In this document: positions 36,624 through 49,090 of the stretch, piece by piece
How positions within the stretch are numbered: position 1 is the stretch's first letter
How the letters are laid out: every line of letters begins with the position of its first letter
Origin: Centrapalus pauciflorus
Lineage: Eukaryota > Streptophyta > Magnoliopsida > Asterales > Asteraceae
Assembly: GCA_020465985.1 (NCBI GenBank)
Contig: JAANYP010002344.1
Location: 310,001 to 374,000, forward strand
DNA: 64,000 nucleotides
Reading direction: 5' to 3'
Translations under genes and position numbers: made by a program
The notes under the pieces: model-generated
Seen by the model: only the letters and a program-made list of their open reading frames with translations
Told to the model about the DNA's origin: nothing
Databases searched by the model: none

Positions 36624-36762
36624 TGCTCCCCCTTGAATTTTAGAATGTTGCTCCCCCTCAGATGTATATATTAATTTGCAAATCAGCTCCCCTACAAAAT
36701 ATCAGAAAAATTTTATCAGATTTTCTCAAAATCAGATAAAACTTATTTTCTGCTCCCCCTGC
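36624..36762 (-). other. Internal polypurine tracts after pol, element D
   Basis: GGGGGAGC-type tracts at about 36624, 36650 and 36752, with a shorter one near 36687, just downstream of the pol stop. This is as in A and E. Confidence 0.75.
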
Positions 36763-36891
36763 ACATGACTATTCAGATTAGTTGAATTCTGAAAAATTTG
36801 AACTTTTAAAATTCATGAATTTAACATTAGATTAGAATCAATAAAAAATGTAAATTTAAAATTATAAATTGAAACTACTGAATTATTAAAT

Positions 36892-38295
36892 CTAACGATT
36901 CAACATACCCAATTTGTATACCAAAAAATTAAACTTTTTTTCATCTAATGTTTTGGTAAACAAATCAGCTAGTTGATATTCAGTAGGAACAAAGTATAAT
37001 TCTATATTCCCATTTTCAACGTGATCCTTAATAAAGTGATACCGAATGTCGATGTGTTTTGTTTTTGACTGTTGCACAGGATTTGATGCAATAGCAATTG
37101 CGCTCTGAGAATCACTGTAGATAGGTATCTTCTGTGGTGTAAACCCGTAATCTCGCAGTTGGCTCTTCAACCACAACACCTGAGAACAGCATGATGAAAC
37201 AGCAACATATTCTGCTTCAGCTGTAGACAATGAAACACAGTGTTGTTTCTTGGATGACCAGCAGACGGGTTTGTCACCTAAGAATTGAAATGCACCTGAC
37301 GTACTTTTTTTGTCCATCTTATCAACCTGCGTGATCAGCGTCAGAAAAAGCAGCTAAATTGAATGAAGATTCTCTGGGATACCACAAACCAAGGTTTGGT
37401 GTTTCCTTCAGATATCTTAAAATTCTTTTAGCAGCAGTTAAATGTGATTCTTTTAGATTCGCATGATATCTAGCACACACACATGTAGCTAACATAATAT
37501 CCGGTCTACTAGCAGTTAAATACATTAATGACCCAATTATTCCTCGATAATGAGTTACATCTACAGGTTTCCCTGAAATGTCCTCATCGAGTTTGGACTT
37601 TGAATCCGGAGCCATGGGAGTTTTCATAGGAGTACTGTTAACCATGTTAAATTTCTTTAACATGTCTTGTATATATTTTGACTGATTTATAAATATACCA
37701 TCAGTTAATTGTTTAACTTGTAAACCTAAGAAAAAAATTATTTCTCCCATCATGCTCATTTCGAATTTTTGGGACATTAAGTAAGCGAATTTCTTACAAA
37801 ATTCAGGATTGTAGACCTAAATATTATATAGTCTACATATATTTGTATTACTATAATATCTGGCCCCAGACATTTTATAAACAGGGTTGTGTCAAATGCA
37901 CCTTTGTTGAATCCACATTTCAATAGATATGTTGAAAGTGCATCATACCTAGCACGTGGTGCTTGTTTAAGGCCGTACAGTGACTTATCTAAAATATATA
38001 CATGATCAGGTTTCGAAGGATCAGTAAAGCCTTCGGGCTGATATGTATATACTTCATCAGTTAATTCCCCGTTTAAAAATGCAGTTTTAACATCCATTTG
38101 ATAAACATTAAAAATTTTATGAGCAGCAAATGCTAGAAACATCCTAATCGCTTCTATTCTTGCAACAGGTGCAAATTGTCTCATCATAGTCGATCCCTTC
38201 TTGTTGACTGTATCCTTTGGCAACGAGTTGTGCTTTGTTACGAATGATGACCCCATGTGCATCCTTCTTGTTCTTAAAGATCCACTTCGTGCCAA
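36892..38295 (-). pseudogene. Element D reverse transcriptase-RNase H
   Basis: RT begins within the frame 38295-37777, with YQMDVKTAFLNGELTD. The YVDD box reads IYVDYIIFRS: the second catalytic Asp is Tyr. A shift near 37777 leads to a second frame (KYIQDMLKKFNMVNSTPMKT, LKETPNLGLWYPRESS). A further shift near 37320 leads into RNase H (KKQHCVSLSTAEAEYVAVSS, IPIYSDSQSAIAIASN), ending GMLNR at 36892. RT is inactive by the YVDY change alone. Confidence 0.85.
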
Positions 38296-38335
38296 TGATA
38301 GATTTATCTTTAGGTCGCTCTACAAGTCTCCAGAC

Positions 38336-39740
38336 CTACAACCGTTCGAACTGATTCAGTTCTTCTTGCATTGCGACAATCCAATCAGCGTCTAGAAGAG
38401 CTTCTTTCACATTATTGGGCTCTATTTTGCTGAGAAAATTGGAAAATAGGCACTCGTTTATTGTGACTCTTCTGGTTTGGACTGAAGCAGAAGGATCACC
38501 AATGATATTTTCTGTTGGGTGATTTCTAGTCCACTTGAAAGTATGTGGATACGGTTGAATGTGGTCTTGATTGGGATTTAGGTCTAAATAGTGAAGTCGG
38601 GGGATGGCTTCTGATGTAGATGGTAAGGTATCTGAGTTAGGAGTTTCTGAATGTTCAGATGTTAAGTGGGTTTCAGAAGATTCTGGAGGTTGAATAGGTT
38701 GTACACTCTCAGTTGGCAAGTGCACATCTGTTGTCGAAGCTTCTCCAGTTTCTTCTGATACTTGTTGATGAGAATGATCCGAGACTACGACGGGATCTTC
38801 AATAATCCTGTCAGGCACCAAATTTAAAACATTTGTTTTGGGCTTTTCAAAGTAGTCTTCATAGAAATTCTCAAAGAGTTTATTTAAATTTGTATGTTCT
38901 GCACTCTTTTCAGTTGACTCCTTTGAAGTCGCCTTGTTATGTTCGGGTCTTGAACTGGTATGTTCAGAAGCCATCACCACTCCTTCATCAAATTTAACGT
39001 TGACGCTTTCATTGACTGTCTTGGTCCGCTTGTTGTAGACACGGAAAGCGATTGACTCCTTCGAATATCCTATGAAAATACCTTCATCAGCTTTTTGATT
39101 AAAATTTTCCAAGGTTGTCTTTTTCATTTAGTATGAAGCATCTGCATCCAAAGACATGGAAAATTTTAATATTAGGTATTCGTTTATTTATTAGTTCATA
39201 AGGAGTCTTCCCGAATCGTTTATTGATGATTGAACGATTCTGTGTGAAACAAGCTGTTGCAACAGCTTCAGCCCATAAGAATAACGGAAGTTTGGAATAC
39301 GCCAGCATCTTTCTTGCTGATTCCACTAGTGTCTGATTTCTTCATTCAACGACACCATTCTGTTGTGGAGTTCTAGCAGCTGAAAATTGATGTGTGATTC
39401 CTACAGAATTCAAAAATGATTCAAGAGATTTGTTCTTGAATTCTGTGCCGTTATTTGATCTGATTGACTGAACTGAAAGTTGCAACTTCACTTGAATTTT
39501 CCGGATGAAGTCTATAATGATTTCGGTAGCATCTGATTTGAACCTCAGGAAGAAAACCCATGTGTATCGTGAGCAGTCGTCAACTATCACCAATACATAT
39601 CTTTTCTTGTTAATACTTTGTACTCTCATTGGTCCACACAGATCCATATGTAGCAGTTCCAGTGCTCTCGTTGAAGAGTGTTCGGATTTGGATTTGTGTG
39701 AAGCTCTAGTCATCTTTCCTTTTTCACATGCGGCACACAA
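38336..39740 (-). pseudogene. Element D integrase (main copy)
   Basis: The N-terminal zinc region (MCAACEKGKM), the first Asp (LLHMDLCGPMRV) and the second Asp (SIRSNNGTEFKN, where the usual Asp of SDNGTE has become Asn) lie in 39740-39342. The Glu is present (QQNGVVE) but a stop codon follows at once near 39345. The C-terminal half continues from 39326 with a shift near 39110, and runs as an acidic linker to 38336. The bases 39227-40238 are duplicated at 40239-41251. Confidence 0.85.
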
Positions 39741-40238
39741 CTGCTCCTTTTGAAATTTGAGAGTTGGTAGCCCTTTAACTAACCCGCCTTTTGCTAGGTT
39801 GGTTAATTCATTAAAGTTCAGATGTGAAAGACGACGATGTCATAGCCAAGCTGTTTTAGATGTAGCTTTTGACAGTAAGCATACATCCTTTTTCAGATTA
39901 ATGGAGGCTAGGTCAATAGAGTACAAGTTGGTTTTCCTGTTTCCTGCCAGGATTTCTTTACCTTCTCCTGATCGAATGCTACACCGATTAGCTTTAAAGT
40001 TGACTTCCAATCCTTTATCGCAAAGTTGTCCAATGCTAAACAAGTTATGACTGAGACCATCAACGTAGAATACCTTCTGAATGGTAATTTTATCGTATGC
40101 AAGACTCCCGTAACCTTTGATCGGACAAAACTGATCATTCCCAAATCTGACCGTCCCACAGAACTTTTCTACAAAGTTAGTGAGTGTTTCGCTTTCTCCG
40201 GTCATGTGCTTCGAGCATCCGGAGTCAAGATACCATAC
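39227..40238 (-). repeat. Tandem duplication in element D pol, unit 1
   Basis: Direct repeat of 1012 bp, starting TGATTGAACGATTC and ending AAGATACCATAC, followed without a gap by unit 2. It spans integrase, pre-integrase and protease sequence. In the first 260 bp I count five differences from unit 2, all transitions, so the duplication is fairly recent. Confidence 0.95.
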
Positions 40239-41251
40239 TGATTGAACGATTCTGTGTGAAACAAGCTGTTGCAACAGCTTCAGCCCATAAGAATAACAGA
40301 AGTCTGGAATACGCTAGCATCTTTCTTGCTGATTCCACTAGTGTCTGATTTCTTCATTCAACGACACCATTCTGTTGTGGAGTTCTAGCAGCTGAAAATT
40401 GATGTGTGATTCCTACAGAATTCAAAAATGATTCAAGAGATTTGTTCTTGAATTCTGTGCTGTTATTTGATCTGATTGACTAAACTGAAAGTTGCAACTT
40501 CACTTGAATTTTCCGGATGAAGTCTATAATGATTTCGGTAGCATCTGATTTGAACCTCAGGAAGAAAACCCATGTGTATCGTGAGTAGTCGTCAACTATC
40601 ACCAATACATATCTTTTCTTGTTAATACTTTGTACTCTCATTGGTCCACACAGATCCATATGTAGCAGTTCCAGTGCTCTCGTTGAAGAGTGTTCGGATT
40701 TGGATTTGTGTGAAGCTCTAGTCATCTTTCCTTTTTCACATGCGGCACACAACTGCTCCTTTTGAAATTTGAGAGTTGGTAGCCCTTTTAACTAACCCGC
40801 CTTTTGCTAGGTTGGTTAATTCATTAAAGTTCATATGTGAAAGACGACGATGTCATAGCCAAGCTGTTTTAGATGTAGCTTTTGATAGTAAGCAGACATC
40901 CTTTTTCAGATTAATGGAGGCTAAGTCAATAGAGTACAAGTTGGTTTTCCTGTTTCCTGCCAGGATTTCTTTACCTTCTCCTGATCGAATGTTGCACCGA
41001 TTAGCTTTGAAGTTGACTTCCAATCCTTTATCGCAAAGTTGTCCAATGCTAAACAAGTTATGACTAAGACCATCAACGTAGAATACCTTCTGAATGGTAA
41101 TTTTATCGTATGCAAGACTCCCGTAACCTTTGATCGGACAAAACTGATCTTTCCCAAATCAGACCGTCCCACATAAATTTTCTACAAAGTTAGTGAGTGT
41201 TTCTCTTTGTCCGGTCATGTGCTTCGAGCATCCGGAGTCAAGATACCATAC
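39840..41251 (-). pseudogene. Element D protease and pre-integrase region, present twice
   Basis: Both copies have WYLDSGCSKHMTG with the catalytic Asp intact (40274-39840 and about 41235-40853), followed by GCTVRFGNDQFCPIKG-type sequence and GLSHNLFSIGQLCDKGLE. Between them lies an extra integrase N-terminal piece (40752-40480). A correct polyprotein cannot be made. Confidence 0.8.
40239..41251 (-). repeat. Tandem duplication in element D pol, unit 2
   Basis: Second unit, 1013 bp, with one extra T near 40788. On the minus strand it is transcribed first and continues correctly from the gag side. Unit 1 then repeats protease, pre-integrase and integrase. The protease keeps DSGCSKHMTG, but a TGA follows in GTV-*-FG near 41165. 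Confidence 0.95.
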
Positions 41252-43148
41252 ATGATTTACCTATAAGAAGAAATAGCAGATGAGGTACCCATTTATAGTC
41301 GGGTCCTTTTGATTTTGGTAAATCATGCAGTTGATGATGCTTTTTCTCATCAGATATGTCTTTCATTTTAACAATTGATGATGATTTAGGTACCCACTTT
41401 TTAACAGTTCTTTTTGGTATCCACTTTTGTACAATTCGCGTCGGAACTATTTTTGAAAGATTTTGCTGTGGAACCTATTTCTGTTTGAAAGATATGTCCT
41501 TTTTCTTAGGTTGCCATACAAGCTTATCAGATTTTACAAGTAAAGATTTACATGAACCAGAATTCAAAGCAATTAAATCAGTTCGAGAAAATTTGGTACA
41601 AGATTTATCCACAAATTCATTATTACAGACAGAATTTTCAAATTTGCTATTTCTATCGGTAACAATATTTTTTTAACTCGCCACTCTTGTTTTATTTTCT
41701 TGTTTTTCTGTTCTTTCTGCTTCTTTCTCCAAACTTGCTTGCGAAAACCGTTCACAATATAATCTTACATAGAAGAAACATGAGAATTAGTGATCTTAGA
41801 AACTTGTTTCTTTTGTAATGTTTCTTACCTTTTGAAGTTTGAACTTTGAGTGCAATTGAGTCCTTTGTAGAAGATGATTCACCTTTTTCAAATTTAGGAG
41901 TATCAAACATAACTTTTGTTTTCTCTGTCTTTTGTTGTAAACTTGATGAATTTTCAGATGATTTCATTGAATCGGTAGAAATTCTTTGCAGAATTTTAAC
42001 AGGTTTTTTATGATCATCTGTTTGTTTGTTATATAAAGGTTTTACAAAGTCATCAATTTTAACAAACATCTCTTCTAAGGAATTGAAATCAGAGTTCATA
42101 TACAGATCAAATTCTGTTTCAGAGTTGATAGAATCTACAGAAGTTGAAGATAATGGATCGGATAACTTTTTGTTTTCAGGCTGTTTTTGTAACTTTTGTA
42201 CTAGAATTTTGAGTTCAGCCTTAAGAGATTGATTTTCTGTCTCAAAGTTTTTGATTTTCAATTCAAGATCAGAGTTTATCTTTTCAAGAATTGAAAATGG
42301 TAAATATAATTTGAGATTGAGTAGTAGATTCAGATAAATCCTTTTCAGAATAAGTCTGAATATACTCCTATTTGATGTCATTATTATTACTTGATTCATT
42401 TATTCTGTTATAGTCAACAGAATTTTGCATTTTATCTGATCTAAATCTTTTTGATTCTTCACTAGATTCTACCTCATTTGATGCTTTCATAAAAGTCATT
42501 TTTAATCCTAGATTCATATATCTTACATCATATAAAGTCGGTGAATTTGAGATAGCCTTTGTCAGATATTTAGGATTTTCCCAACCAATACCAGATTTAG
42601 AATTGTAAAACTCTGTGTCTTTTGGTTGACTTAAATAGATAGTTTGATCTGTTTGACCTCTTTTGATAAATTCATCTTCCATTTTCTTTATTTTCTCATA
42701 AAGCTTAGTTCTTTCTTCAAAAATGGCATGATATTTTACAGAAAAATTTGAAGCCTCTAATTCTGCCAAACTTATTTTTTCTTGTAGGTCAGATATATTG
42801 TTATTAAGTTCTTGGATTTTGCTTTGAAGTTCTTTTTCTTTGTCTTGCAAATCTGAAACTGCTCGTAATGTCAATGCTTTATCTTTGGAAAAATCTAATA
42901 CTAAATTATGTTCATTACGTTACTTGTTTTCCAAAGAGTGACCATGTTTCTTTTAAGCCTTTAATGATTTTTCAAATTTCTTAAGCATAAAGGCCATCTG
43001 TGTTAATTTTTCTTCAAGCAAACAGGAATCATCAATTTCAGAGTCAGAGTTAGAATTTACCTCTGGTGTTTCTGAACTGTCTGATTTTTCTGACTTAGAT
43101 TCATCATGATCCTTGTCATTGCTGCATCCAGCTTTTCCTGCTGCCATC
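41252..43148 (-). pseudogene. Element D gag C-terminal coiled-coil part
   Basis: Lys/Glu/Ser/Asn-rich frames (43168-42953, 42874-42368, 42399-41752) match the tail of A's gag: SDLQDKEKELQSKIQELNNN, DEFIKRGQTDQTIYLSQPKD, SLEEMFVKIDDFVKPLYNKQ. Heptad-like Leu/Ile spacing suggests a coiled coil. Shifts occur near 42890, 42380 and 41750. The rest of gag lies beyond the inserted solo LTR. Confidence 0.7.
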
Positions 43149-43153
43149 AACGC

Positions 43154-45571
43154 TGTAACATCCGGCACTAAACCAGGTTAGCAACAAAGCCCTAATCTAC
43201 ATTTAATAGTCAATTATAGCCTAATCAGTGGTCATTAGAAATTAATCAAGTGATTAACAAGGCTTATTAGAAAATTCAACTCAATTAGAATCAAATTCAT
43301 CGGTGCGATGAATCGGGAAATCAATTAATCCGATCAATTTACGACATGAAGGATTAATTCAACTAAGTACATAATTAAATCATGATTAGTGACACTAATC
43401 ATACACTAATACAATTACATAACCTTAATTATGCAAGACTAAAACAATTAATTAAAACAATGCATCCAAAAGTATTTATGAATTTACAAGAAAAGGGAAA
43501 TACAAGAATACATTTCTAAATACTTTTATACAAAAAAAAAAAGAAAAAGAAAAATACACCACAAATACATATATAGGCCGGCCATGTAAAGGACCACAAG
43601 GACCAAAAGAACTCATTTTTTTACTCAACCTTTCTACATCAAATCCTCCTCTTTCCTTTCATCCAAGATTTTACAACTTTTATCATCATTTCACCACCTT
43701 TATTCATCTATAAATAGAGGTTCAAATTCACTTCATTTCTCACACCTTGCAAAGCAAAATCTCTCCTTTCTCTCCCTCTTGAAAACCGGCTACAAGCCCT
43801 CAAGAACACACAAAGTGTTCTTTCAAGTGTTCTTCATATTTTTGAAGTGTTCTTGGTGAAACTTTTGAAGATCCAACCTTCTACTCATTTTCATTCCTCT
43901 AAGATCATCAAAGTAAGTAAATACTAACCTATTACATCTTATATTTATTTTTATATAAGTCTTGCATAATATATATAATCACCTACAACAACAAGTTTCA
44001 TAAAAACTCAAGTTTATAAGTTTCTAGTTTTTATTTTTAAGTTGTTTCTTTAAATGTGTTTATGAATATGTGAACACATTATAAAAGTGTTAATATTATG
44101 AAAACATGTGATATATATGTGTTTTTATAACTATTATGACTTTTATACAAGTAGTCTTTGAATAAACAACAAGAATCATAAGTTGTTGTAAGTTTATAAA
44201 CTACGGATTTTCGGCAGAAAATTTATATCGACTTTGAAAAATCATAACTAATTCATAACTCAACGAAATGAGTTGATTCTTGTCTCAAAAGTTAGATCTA
44301 TGTCTTAACTATAGATCTGCAAATTGTCATGATTTATTTTGAAGTTTAAGACCTCCAGAAATTATTTGGGAAACCGAAAGTTTGACAGCTCAAAAATGGC
44401 CAACATAGCGTTTTTAACGAGCTTTTTCACTAACCTAAACAACTCGAAAAATGGCCGTTATTGATTCTAAAAATCCTTTGTATGTAGTAGTTGAATGTCC
44501 TAGAAAACCAAAGTCTAAAACATTTTGGAGCTTGGTCAAAAACAGCCTCAAAGTAGGCCGAAAAACCTCCGAAAAATCTGGAAAATTATATATATATAAA
44601 CTTGACGTTTTAAGCGCATTTTATTTATAAACTTGTAATGTTGGGTGATTTAAGACATAAAAATCTATAAATATACATATTATCATATATTAGTAATATT
44701 AAGTCCTTATTATCATTTAGGACTCGGTTAAACACCTCCGGTTTCATCACCCATCAAACAACGCACATTTGCATTTTTGCGCATAGTTTTGTCATCACAA
44801 GTTCGGTGAGTTCTCATAGCCCCTATTTTCACACTGTTATGTTTTGGGGATGAAATGCATGCTTCGTTTTTATATGGACACGAAAATATCTTCATTTCTA
44901 TTATGTATTACACATGTGGTTCCATCCGCCCTTATATCATGAACCGTTAATTGCATTTATTTGTAAGTGCGAATATATTGTGGATAGATCTATCGGGAGT
45001 CATGTCCCCCATTCGGGTTAGTTCGGTTCGGCTAACAGCGAGTGCATATATATTTAACACACGGTATTACGTATGGGAATACTGCGCAGGGCAAACTCAT
45101 TTTTATTTAAGCTTCGGTTGCATGATGGTTTATATGTAATACATAACATGGAATTTATGATTTTATAAATTCAAACTCTATTATTGTTGTCCATACAAGT
45201 CAGATTTACGTGTAAACCTATGAGCTCACCAACAATTTTGTTGACGTATTTTAGCGTGTATTTTCAGGAAATTAAGGCAAGTATGCCTTCAGAAGTAACT
45301 ACTTTCAAGCTTCCGCACTTAAGGAGTCGCATTCTTTTTCAAACCGTCGGAGATTTATTTGCATTATTTTGGATAATTTAATTATGTATTTAAATCTCTG
45401 TACCTTGCGAACTACTCTTTATCATTTACGGGTTATGTAAAACATTTCTACCTTTTAAAGTCATATCGATGTATTTTTGAAAACGTCCATATAGTGGTCG
45501 TTCATTATGATTATGGTTACGCTTCCGCACTCGTCACGTCTCGCTGCCAACCGAGGTAGCAGGGTGTGACA
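43154..45571 (+). mobile_element. Solo LTR of Ty3/gypsy (Tekay/Del-like) type inserted in D gag
   Basis: TGTAACATCCGGCAC at 43154 to AGGGTGTGACA at 45571, 2418 bp, flanked by the perfect 5-bp duplication AACGC (43149-43153, 45572-45576). A TATA box (CTATAAATAGAGG, 43708) with a C/T-rich start region downstream marks the LTR promoter. There is no internal domain, so it is a solo LTR. It has the same terminal style as the LTR at 5234-10205. It separates gag codons that are contiguous in A. Confidence 0.85.
43708..43720 (+). promoter_or_regulatory. TATA box of solo LTR
   Basis: CTATAAATAGAGG, followed about 30 bp downstream by TTCACTTCATTTCTCACACC, a typical plant start region. Confidence 0.6.
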
Positions 45572-46928
45572 AACGCGAACTCTTCAGTCTCTTCCTCCTC
45601 AGACTCTTGCTTTTCCACAACTTATTCGTCCGTTAGCCCAACCCATACCTCATCTTATGCTATCATAGCTGACTCACTCATTTCGGATTCATTGAAGCCC
45701 TCTGATTTCAAGCAGATATGGGCATCCTCATCTAGTATGTCTTCATCCTCTAATAACTGTAGCCAATGGTCATCCTCTGCCGTAAGGGCTTTTCCAGCTT
45801 CCTTTTCTTTGGCTAGGAGAGCCTTTCTTGTGTAGTAGTAAGAGTTTTTGACTACTGGCATTCTACACTCACGAGCAAAATGACCTGGTTTTCCATTATT
45901 CTAGCACTTCTGCTCTATTTCTTTCTTCGCTGATTTATCAGATTTATCATATTTTTCAGCTTTTCTGCCACTGCTTTCACCAGATTTTTCATATTTCTCC
46001 TTCTTTTCAAATTTCCTTGAGCCAGTCTTGTAGCGCATTTTGTTGTTGGTTGGCTTACGATAGAATTTCTTTTGGAATGCTTTAGTTAGCAATGCCATCT
46101 GCTTTTTCATCTCTTCTATCTTGGAATCCGCAGATGAATCTGATGTGATTCAGAAGAGGTACTGCCAACGACTGCTTGTTTCTCCTTTTTCAGCTTATAG
46201 TTATATTTCTTTTCTGCCAGTAACGCCAAAGGGTCAACGGTTTCTTTCTTGGCTTTCTTTTTGCCAGATTTTTTTCTCAAAACAACCTCTTGATAGTTAT
46301 TGAGGTTTTCAAAAATCATGTGGAAGTCCATCTCTTCAATGTCCTTCATCTGCTGGATAATCATCGCATACTTTTCCCATTCTGGGTTAAGTACGTTTAA
46401 GAACTTGCCATTGATATCTAGATTGGACTTTGTTACCCCATTTCTTTTCATCTCACTTACCAGACTGACAAACTGCAAGTAAGTGTTTTCCAGTAATTCT
46501 CCTTCTCGAGCTCGAAAATTCTCGAAACTCATCAGACTGTTCCTTGCTCTATTTGTTGCAGCCCTGTCGGATCCCCTCATAAGTTTGCACACCTCATCCC
46601 ATATGGATTTGGCGGTCTTTGTGTTTGTTAGACAGGTATAAATGTCATTGGGGATTGAGATCGGTAACAACTTCCTAGCTGTTTTGTCCCCTAATTTTCT
46701 TCTTTTCTGTGCCTCAGTTAAGTTTGTAACCTCCACTGTTGTTGGTGGAATTGGGGGATTTCCAGTGGGTACTCTAGGGATTGTCTCCATGAACACAGCT
46801 GGTCCGTCCGTTAAGGACTTTAGCATTTCTTCCGAAAGATCATGGAAACTAATGAATTCAAAAAATCGTTCCCTCCACTGTACGTATTCTCCCCGATAGA
46901 GATTTGGGGGTTTCGTTTCTGATCCCAT
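45572..46928 (-). pseudogene. Element D gag N-terminal part
   Basis: Starts MGSETKPPNLYRGEYVQWRERF at 46928, in a CCATGG context. It is open for about 270 codons through LTEAQKRRKLGDKTARKL and NGVTKSNLDINGKF to a shift near 46150. A basic piece (46110-45901) leads to the zinc knuckle near 45905. Compared with A, the knuckle there has a stop for Tyr and Asn for the second Cys (C-*-N-N-GKPGHFAREC), so RNA binding would be lost. The remainder runs to the solo LTR. Confidence 0.8.
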
Positions 46929-48064
46929 GGCAAGTGCATTTTTTGACAATGTGACTGATAGATAGGAAACTTTCCAAGATCTAATGATATTTGATTGAAA
47001 TTGAAACAATTGATCAACTGTAGAAAATTGATCAACTTTTGAAAGAATGTTGAATGAAACTCGATTGAATAAGATGATCAACTCGAATGATAAGTTGATC
47101 AACTAGATTAATGAATGAGTGAAACTCGAACCAATGTATTATCAACTCGAATCTATAACAAATGAACTTGTTAGAAGAATTAAGCAACTCGAATCAAGTA
47201 GTTATGAAACTCGAATGATTAAATGTGCAACTCGATTAAAACATATGTGCAACTCGATTGATTCAGAGTAAAACTCGATTGATTGAGTGTAAAACTCGAT
47301 TGAATCAGTGTGAAACTCGAATTGAACTAAGTGTAACTCGAATGAAGGTATGTGAAACTCGAATTAAGGTATGTGCAGCTCGAATCAAGGTATGTGCAAC
47401 TCGAATTAAACTAGGTATAACTCGAATGATTCTATCTTTTGAACTTAATCAACTCGAAATAAACTGAGTTCAACTCGAATAGAATGTAATGCACTACCAA
47501 CTTGAATGAAATGCAAATCAACTCGAATGAAATGCAAATCAACTCGAATAAAATACAAGTTCAACTCGATTGACACTAAAGTCAACTCGATTTAAACTTG
47601 TAGTCAACTCGATTGGTAAAGGCTTCCAACTCGAAATGCTTATGAACACAGTATAGTCTGAGTTTCTTAGTTTTTCAAAATCTTCAAGTCTGAAACTCAA
47701 ATTAATTTGTAAAACTAAGCTATTTTCAACCAAATTGATATCGAAGGTAGGTATTTTGATTTCAAACACTTTTTATGAAAGAATTTCGTCCAAAAACAGA
47801 TCTAAAAGAGACTTTTTTCAATGAAACAGTGAAGAACTTTTGGTTTTTTAAAATTTCCGAAAAATCAATGGATCTTTTTCTGTGTTTGATGAATCAAAAC
47901 AAAAAATATAGTCAATTCAATCGACTTCTTAACCTTTTCCTTCGATCCAATTTACAGAATCAATAATCAACAGGATAAAAACCCTTGTTGATTTTTATGT
48001 TTCTCGAAAAAAAAATGTCAAGAACACTGTTCGAAAATATCCAATTTCAGATAAAAAATCACCC
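46929..48064 (-). repeat. Element D leader with TTCGAG-rich array
   Basis: Untranslated leader between PBS and gag. From about 47050 to 47640 it is filled with AACTCGAATGA/AACTCGATTGA words every 18-30 bp, as in the leader of A. The part next to the PBS (47650-48064) is not repetitive. Confidence 0.85.
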
Positions 48065-48067
48065 CTA

Positions 48068-48084
48068 GATGCTCTGATACCAAT
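48068..48084 (-). other. Primer-binding site of element D
   Basis: The minus strand reads TTCACA (LTR end), AT, then TGGTATCAGAGC. This is the initiator-Met tRNA site, and it shows that the LTR at 48085 is D's 5' LTR. Confidence 0.85.
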
Positions 48085-48363
48085 TGTGAATTATAAATCC
48101 TATCAAACAATCAATAACCACAACAATTAATCAAGAACAGAAACAGTAATACTAACCGAATGATTAGATTGATGACAAAATGATTACAATGGAGAATAGA
48201 ACTGTAGCCCTAGAATTCTGGAATTCTGTGCGAATGTATTTTGCAGAATGTCAGATCTCTATCTATTAAAAAGTCAACTATGCTTTTATACTATTTACAA
48301 CTATTAACAAATAACAAAATAGACCTTAGACTTTGTATTTCATCAACAAAACATATTCTAACA
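48085..48363 (-). repeat. Element D 5' LTR
   Basis: 279 bp; on the minus strand TGTTAGAATATG to AATTCACA. It matches the 286-bp LTR of E (51785-52070) along its length: CCGAATGATT, GTCAGATCT and AAATAGACCTTA are common words. A TATA-like TATAAAAGC lies at 48282-48290. Confidence 0.85.
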
Positions 48364-48365
48364 CG

Positions 48366-48592
48366 TTTATATCTTCTGGTACGACTTTCCAGACCATTTG
48401 TATCTTATGGTCACGGATCTCCAAGCCTTTAATCTTCTGGGTATGGCTCTCCAGGCCGTCGATATCTTCTATCTCCAAAACTCCAGGCCGTCAACATTTT
48501 TGGCTCTAGCTCTCCAAATCACTAGTATTTTCTAATTCCAACTCTCCAAGGCGCAAGACTCTTCTGACTCCATCTTCAGGCCGTCAACGTCA
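48366..48592. repeat. Degenerate ~30-bp tandem array
   Basis: About seven units of the form ATCTTCTGG..(G/C)CTCTCCAGGCCGTCAA. The best copies are around 48430-48500 and 48570. It begins almost at the outer edge of D's LTR. Origin unknown; similar words occur in the 3' non-coding part of E (52085-52170), only weakly. Confidence 0.55.
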
Positions 48593-49090
48593 CCTTACTC
48601 AAGATTGTCTTCGGCTACGGACCACCCACCTTGTCTTATTCTTGAGTAAAATCCTAGTATAATACTACATATGAGGATGCAGTTTACTTATGTTTCCTCT
48701 GCTATGGTATAAGAAAGTGGTTTACAGTCACTGTAAACTCTATCGGATAGATCTCTCGCCTTGTGATGATCACTCAAAACTGACACGTCGGTATCATATA
48801 TTAAGTAAACATTCTCAATGAGATTTCCTACACAACTGTACAACTTGTTTTCTTTCTATTTACCTTGATATATAGAAAGATGAACCTTTTTACAGGCATA
48901 CATAAGCATTACTACACTTTGTGGCATCTTCATCACAAATCAATATGGCTTCTAACGATAAGAAGTAAGAGCTCGGATTCAATGTAGGTATTAGGTAAAG
49001 CATGAATTATATAAGTCTAAAGTAATTGATTTGAGAACCAATCATTTCAGACTTGGAGGACTTGATTGCGTAGCACATCTCTTAACCTTT
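48593..49090. other. Unclassified retroelement-like DNA
   Basis: Contains an inverted pair TTTACAG-TCA-CTGTAAA (48721-48737). A start-like ATGGCTTCTAACGATAAGAAG is followed at once by TAA near 48946. It may be non-coding sequence of another copia element, but I cannot assign it. Confidence 0.3.

Larger units (their letters stand above)
32505..48363 (-). mobile_element. Element D: SIRE-like copia element, 3' end deleted, with internal insertions
   Basis: Minus-strand order: 5' LTR (48363-48085), PBS, leader with TTCGAG array, gag split by a solo LTR (45571-43154), protease/integrase with a 1-kb tandem duplication, RT-RNase H (to 36892), polypurine tracts, array, and ORF3 (34969 to the break near 32505). 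The 3' LTR is lost at the junction with B. It belongs to the family of A in coding sequence and of E in both coding sequence and LTR. Confidence 0.85.

Noticed and set aside
48946..48970. Gag-like start ATGGCTTCTAACGATAAGAAG
   Set aside because: Stop codon follows at once and no gag motifs appear in any frame behind it.
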